The notes under the pieces: model-generated | What the model saw: only the letters and a program-made list of their open reading frames with translations | Told to the model about the DNA's origin: nothing | Databases searched by the model: none | Position numbers and translations under genes: made by a program | In this document: piece after piece, positions 5,512-8,884 of the stretch | Numbering within the stretch: position 1 is the stretch's first letter | How the letters are laid out: each line of letters starts with the position of its first letter | From: Candidatus Latescibacterota bacterium | GTDB lineage: Bacteria > Latescibacterota > 4484-107 > B68-G9 | Reading direction: 5' to 3' | Assembly (NCBI GenBank): GCA_012962735.1 | Contig: DTXA01000549.1 | Location: 1-8,884, forward strand | Length of the DNA: 8,884 bases

Positions 5512-6952
5512 ATGCTACCCCCACCTTTACCTTCCTAAACCTCGCAGGCGATGCGCCGTGGGACATCCGGGCCCTCTGGCCGGGCTGGCCTTTTCCGCAG
5601 TTGTTGATCCCCCAGAGGACGAAGTGGTCCCCATTGCATATGGCATCGCACGAGTTCCAGAACTCCACCGTGGTCCCCTGGTAGGAGGGGTTCTTCAGGG
5701 GCTCGACTTTCCTGCCCTTCTTTATCCTCCAGCCGAGTTCTGTGGCGAACTGGAAGTTTATCCTCTTCTGATCTATGCTCCAGCTCTTGTTGGTCTCCAT
5801 GTATACTCCGTCCCCGGTGTCGCTTATCAATTCGCCCAAGGTGCAGTCCCCCGGCATAAGGCTTATGTTGGTCATCCTTATGAGGGGTATCCTACTCCAT
5901 CCGTCCGCCCTCATACACCCACGGCTGCGCTCCTCGCCCACGGCAAGGGCTGTCTCCCTGGATGTGAGGTACCCTACGAAAATGCCCTCTTTTATCAGAT
6001 GCCACCTCCGCGCCTCTACCCCCTCGTCGTCGTACCCGGCGGTGGCGAGCCCACCGGGGACCATGCTATCGGCCACTACGTTCACGATGGGGGAGGCATA
6101 CCTTAGCCTTCCGAGCTTTTCGGGCGTCAGGAAGCTCGTGCCGGCAAAATCCGCCTCCGTTCCCAGAACCCTGTCGAGTTCCGATGGGTGCCCTATGGAT
6201 TCGTGGATCTGGAGGGCGAGCTGGGAGCCGTCCAATATCAGGTCCGTCGTGATATCGGGGCACTGCCTCGCCCTCAGCAGCATAACGGCCTCTTCCGCTA
6301 TTCTCTCGACGTTCTCCAAAAGGGGTATCTCTTCTATTAGCTCGTACCCCTTGGCCATATACTGCCCCCTGAAGGATGCGGGGAAGGACCTCCGCTGCAT
6401 ATTGTTATGCCCCACAGCGAACACCGAATATCCCACCCCGGAGAAGTATATCTCCTGTTCTACAAAGCTACCCTCGGTGTTGGCGAAGAACTTGTGTTCC
6501 CGGGTGAACTCCATCCCGGCCTCCGCCACCTTTATCCCCTTGATCTTCAAGGCCAGTTCGTTTATCCGAAGGAGGAGCCCTATCTTCCTCTCCATCGGGA
6601 CCTCGAAGGGGTCCTTCTGTATGGGCGTCCTCCATATGTCCACGTGGGGGGGTTCGGATGCGAGCACGACGTCTTGGAGCTTCAAAGAAGCGCTCGCCTT
6701 AGCTATCTCCACCGCCTCGGCAGCGACCCTTTGTACCTCCTCCTTAGTGAGCTTGTTGCTGCTCGAGAACCCCCATGCTCCTTCGGCTATGACCCTGATC
6801 CCGAACCCCAGATCGTCGTGGCGGTGGAGATGGGATACTCTTCCGTTCTTGACCGATATCCGTTCGGCCTTCGTGTAGATGATCCGGATATCGGCGTAAC
6901 TTGCGCCGCATACCTTGGCTGTGTCTAAGGCTAAGTCGGTAAATTCTTTCAT
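5501..6952 (-). CDS. tldD: TldD-type catalytic metalloprotease subunit
   Basis: A 483-residue protein of the TldD family, of normal length. It is the zinc-bearing subunit of the cytoplasmic TldD-TldE protease. The signature HESIGH (HExxxH, His250, Glu251, His255) supplies the metal ligands and catalytic acid. The conserved C-terminal NNCGKGQPGQ (Cys452) fits the cysteine ligand seen in TldD, and is followed by MSHGASPARFRKV. Other family features are the N-terminal ISVKNGRVSHLHRHDDLGFGIRV region cut short here as ISVKNG...GIRV (32-54), GTSFLTPEKLG (271-281), YDDEGVEAR (307-315) and RMTNISLMPG (359-368). The start ATG 6952 abuts the TAG of the upstream isomerase gene with no gap, and is preceded by a GAGGGGG Shine-Dalgarno. 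The tldD-tldE order and overlap argue for obligate co-expression of the two subunits. No key residue is missing. Confidence 0.94.
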   Translation of the reverse strand: MKEFTDLALDTAKVCGASYADIRIIYTKAERISVKNGRVSHLHRHDDLGFGIRVIAEGAWGFSSSNKLTKEEVQRVAAEAVEIAKASASLKLQDVVLASEPPHVDIWRTPIQKDPFEVPMERKIGLLLRINELALKIKGIKVAEAGMEFTREHKFFANTEGSFVEQEIYFSGVGYSVFAVGHNNMQRRSFPASFRGQYMAKGYELIEEIPLLENVERIAEEAVMLLRARQCPDITTDLILDGSQLALQIHESIGHPSELDRVLGTEADFAGTSFLTPEKLGRLRYASPIVNVVADSMVPGGLATAGYDDEGVEARRWHLIKEGIFVGYLTSRETALAVGEERSRGCMRADGWSRIPLIRMTNISLMPGDCTLGELISDTGDGVYMETNKSWSIDQKRINFQFATELGWRIKKGRKVEPLKNPSYQGTTVEFWNSCDAICNGDHFVLWGINNCGKGQPGQRARMSHGASPARFRKVKVGVAYAR

Positions 6953-7675
6953 CTATACCCCCTCATATGCCCGGAGCCTAGCTTGGACGAACTCTAGCGA
7001 GCGACTTATCCCGGGGATGGGGTCTTCGGGCTGGAGCTCGTACTCCAAAACCATAGGACCCTTGAAGCCTATGTCTTCGAGGGCCTTGAGGAATCCCTCA
7101 ACGTCTAAGACCCCGGTCCCGACCACCACGTCGCGGCCATCTCGGTCAACATCCTTAAGGTGCACGCCGTGGAGCCTACCTTTGAGAGCATAGACGGCCT
7201 CTATAGGGTCCTCACCCACCCTGGCTAAATGCCCCGTATCGAGGCATACCCCTATGCTTTCGTTATGCCTCTCTATCGCCTCCTCGATCGTCCGGACGTC
7301 CGCATACCGATGTCCTGGTCCGTGGTTGTGTATGCCGATGGCCACCCCGAATTCCCCCACCAACCTGTCCAAAAGATCGAAGCTGCTCGATTCCGGGTCC
7401 GCGGAGAGCATCTCTATGCCCATCTCCCTCGCAAACTCGAAGAGAGGGCGGGTTTGTCCTTCATCTCCGGTAAGGTGTACGACTCCGTAGGCGATCATCC
7501 TGATGCCGTGCTTTTCGAGCAGGCCCTTCGCATGGACGACCCTCCCCCGATCGGGGGGAAGGTGCCCGGGATATACCTCTAAGTACCCGAGGTTCAGTTC
7601 AGAGGTTACGGCTACGGCCTGTTCGAAGTCGAAACCACGTAGCGAATAGCTTTGAATCCCCATCCGGAATTCCAT
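6953..7675 (-). CDS. Sugar phosphate isomerase/epimerase-type TIM barrel protein (xylose isomerase-like, AP_endonuc_2 family)
   Basis: A 240-residue single-domain TIM barrel of the xylose isomerase-like superfamily, whose members isomerise or epimerise sugars, inositols or keto-sugars with a divalent metal. Candidate metal and active-site residues are Glu33 (LEVYPGH), the IHNHGPGH stretch at 115-122, Asp146 and His149 in CLDTGH, His172/Asp175 in HLKD, and Glu211 in VLEYE. These are spaced as expected on successive beta strands. It is somewhat short for the superfamily (often 250-290 residues) but has both ends. The start is ATG 7675 with GGAGG 5 nt upstream, 10 nt after the stop of the next barrel protein. 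Its TAG abuts the tldD start. It differs clearly from its neighbour at 7686-8483, so the two are not a recent duplication. Substrate unknown; myo-inositol, tagatose/psicose or hydroxypyruvate-type activities are all possible. Confidence 0.85.
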   Translation of the reverse strand: MEFRMGIQSYSLRGFDFEQAVAVTSELNLGYLEVYPGHLPPDRGRVVHAKGLLEKHGIRMIAYGVVHLTGDEGQTRPLFEFAREMGIEMLSADPESSSFDLLDRLVGEFGVAIGIHNHGPGHRYADVRTIEEAIERHNESIGVCLDTGHLARVGEDPIEAVYALKGRLHGVHLKDVDRDGRDVVVGTGVLDVEGFLKALEDIGFKGPMVLEYELQPEDPIPGISRSLEFVQARLRAYEGV

Positions 7676-7685
7676 CTTCCCTCCT

Positions 7686-8483
7686 CTATTTCATCGTTTG
7701 AGAAAGCATAGAACGCAGGTTGGCAGCAGCCCGAAGTATATCCTCCCGGCGGTCCCTCTCCCCCGCATGCATCTCTACAGTTAGAAAGCTGTCGTACCCC
7801 ACTTCTCTAAGGGCAACGAGGTAGGCTGGGTAATCCACCAGGCCCTGTCCCGCAGGCACGTCGTGAAGTTCTTCGTGCTCCACATCTGCGAGGAAGGATA
7901 TGTCCTTCGCATGCGTATGCACGATATGCTCGCCCAAAGCCCGCACCCCCTCGACCGGATCTCGTCCCGCCCATACGATGTTGGCGGGATCGTAATTGAC
8001 CTTGAGGCACTCGGAGCCGACGGCCCTGTATAGTTCCAGCCACATATCGTAGTCGCGGATGAGACAGGGCCCGGAGGGCTCTATCGCCAACACAGCTCCG
8101 ACGTCCTCCGCATGCTCACAGATTTTCGAGATGCTCTCGATCGTATACCTCCAGGCATCCTCCTCCGAGAGTCCCTCCGGTTTCGCCTTCGTCTCCGCTG
8201 TAACTATCCTTGGACCGAGTTCTACCGCCAAATCCAGAAACCCCCGAAACAGATCTACTGATTCGTCAGCGACCTTCGGATCTACTAAGTTGGGTCCCCC
8301 GCCCACCGCGGATATCTCGAGGCCCAGGTCTTCGGCCATCCTTAAGACCTCCTTCGCGGTGAGCCCCTCCTGGAGGGTCCGGGGTTTCCATATCTGAAAA
8401 CCCTCAAACCCGTGTCTCGCCATCCATTCTAAGTTCTCCCGAAGGCTGCCACGGAGGTCCTTCTCGCACAGGCCTATCTTCAT
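7686..8483 (-). CDS. Sugar phosphate isomerase/epimerase-type TIM barrel protein
   Basis: A 265-residue xylose isomerase-like TIM barrel of typical length. The metal-ligand set is readable: Glu135 in AIEPSG, Asp165 in NYDPANIVW, His191 in HTHAKD and Glu237 in TVEMHAG, the E-D-H-E arrangement of the tagatose epimerase-type branch. Other typical pieces are HGFEGFQIW (24-32), AVGGGPNLVD (59-68) and PAGQGLVDYPAYL (210-222). The start is ATG 8483 after a GAGGGGG Shine-Dalgarno; an ATG 5 nt upstream is in another frame and closes at once. The gene begins 12 nt after the stop of the URO-D-like remnant and ends 10 nt before the second barrel gene, so it is part of the same transcript. Such proteins are often found next to URO-D-like proteins and oxidoreductases in carbohydrate catabolic clusters; that is family knowledge, and the substrate here is not identified. 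Confidence 0.88.
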   Translation of the reverse strand: MKIGLCEKDLRGSLRENLEWMARHGFEGFQIWKPRTLQEGLTAKEVLRMAEDLGLEISAVGGGPNLVDPKVADESVDLFRGFLDLAVELGPRIVTAETKAKPEGLSEEDAWRYTIESISKICEHAEDVGAVLAIEPSGPCLIRDYDMWLELYRAVGSECLKVNYDPANIVWAGRDPVEGVRALGEHIVHTHAKDISFLADVEHEELHDVPAGQGLVDYPAYLVALREVGYDSFLTVEMHAGERDRREDILRAAANLRSMLSQTMK

Positions 8484-8495
8484 ACCATCCCCCTC

Positions 8496-8884
8496 TCAAC
8501 TTCCGTAGAGCCTTTTCCTCCACTCCGAAATGGGCACGCTCCTCGTCAGCATTGCGAACCGGTATAGCTTGTGGACCTCGTCTACAAACCTTATTACCTC
8601 CGCGAAAGGCCTTGTAGCTTCCTCAACCTCCTCCGGGGTTCCGAAGGTCGTGATCTTCTGCCTATCTATGTCCAAGTCTATGCATACTTTGCCCCAGGCT
8701 AACTCTTTCAAATTATCCAGACCGTTGACGAGGTCCTGGGGATTGGGGATGATGTTCACTATGTATCCATCGGTGTGTAGGTATACCTCCGCACCCTGTC
8801 CTCGACAGCTGTTCGGACAGCGCCTTGGGGTCGATGAAGACGAAATCCCCCCGTATGGGGAGGATGTTGTTCTCCCTGCTGCCG
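8496..8884 (-). pseudogene. Uroporphyrinogen decarboxylase-like (URO-D superfamily) gene remnant, frameshifted, cut by window edge
   Basis: The visible 3' part of a URO-D-superfamily gene of the non-haem, methyltransferase-like type. From the right edge one frame reads GSRENNILPIRGDF, then VFIDPKALSEQLSRTG down to about 8794. The homologous text then continues one base out of phase, from 8792, as AEVYLHTDGYIV. Removing one base near 8793 joins the two perfectly. The second frame runs on through NPQDLVNGLDNLKELAWG, KVCIDLDIDRQKITTFGTPE and ends in TGA at 8496. Two further oddities: NIIP runs straight into NPQD, where the family normally has a strand and helix of roughly a dozen residues between them, and the last 40 or so residues do not resemble the usual C-terminus. 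The GTG at 8759 could open an 87-residue ORF but has no Shine-Dalgarno and would begin mid-domain. Several independent defects favour a decayed gene; the frameshift alone could be a sequencing error. Confidence 0.7.
8737..8750. repeat. Tandem 7-bp direct repeat at a suspected deletion junction
   Basis: TGGGGAT occurs twice in direct tandem (8737-8743 and 8744-8750). It lies at the point in the URO-D-like remnant where NIIP is fused to NPQD. Short direct repeats are typical endpoints for slippage deletions or duplications, but in G-rich DNA such a repeat can also occur by chance. Confidence 0.5.

Noticed and set aside
5775..6878. A 367-codon open frame on the plus strand opposite tldD, and similar long frames opposite tldE and the DUF624-like gene
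   Set aside because: They are antisense to genes with clear conserved motifs. Their translations are Ser/Pro/Arg-rich without domains, as expected from the mirror of G+C-rich coding sequence.
4198..6952. A RiPP biosynthetic locus built around TldD/TldE
   Set aside because: No precursor peptide, radical SAM, YcaO or lanthipeptide-type enzyme is visible in the window; TldD/TldE are widespread general proteases.
6953..8483. Recent tandem duplication of the two TIM barrel genes
   Set aside because: Their lengths, metal-site motifs (HNHGPGH/CLDTGH versus AIEPSG/NYDPAN) and sequences differ throughout, so they are distant paralogues.
1..8884. Recoding of TGA as tryptophan in this organism
   Set aside because: TGA is the natural terminator of several intact genes here (UXS, acpS, the DUF624-like gene, tldE), and the other genes encode Trp with TGG. 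The UbiA TGA is a single exception.

Overview
The window is almost fully coding, G+C-rich bacterial DNA with no rRNA, tRNA, CRISPR array, insertion sequence or phage gene that I can see. A holo-ACP synthase and a TldD/TldE pair support Bacteria. The genes use AGG and ATA codons freely despite the G+C-rich composition, a habit often seen in thermophiles. I cannot assign a phylum from this.

Two operon-like blocks converge. The plus-strand block (1-3112) carries the end of a fumarylacetoacetate-hydrolase-family enzyme, a UDP-glucuronate decarboxylase (makes UDP-xylose), a UbiA-family decaprenyl-phosphate phosphoribosyltransferase-like membrane protein, and a small exported SLBB-domain protein. 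The last three suggest surface-polysaccharide or glycan synthesis with a pentose theme. The minus-strand block (3102-8884, transcribed right to left) carries the remnant of a uroporphyrinogen-decarboxylase-like gene, two sugar phosphate isomerase/epimerase-type TIM barrels, TldD, TldE, a DUF624/YesL-like membrane protein and AcpS. Its genes are separated by 12 nt or less, abut, or overlap, so they are probably one transcript with extensive translational coupling. The two blocks meet in an 11-bp overlap of their 3' ends, with no room for a dedicated terminator.

The most notable observations are two apparent lesions. The UbiA-family gene has an in-frame TGA where a Trp codon would be expected, followed by eleven in-frame codons (ten residues and a stop) that complete the last membrane helix. 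The URO-D-like gene at the right edge carries a one-base frameshift, an apparent in-frame internal deletion and an unrecognised tail. I found no convincing new defence, mobile or RNA system; most of the window is ordinary metabolism.
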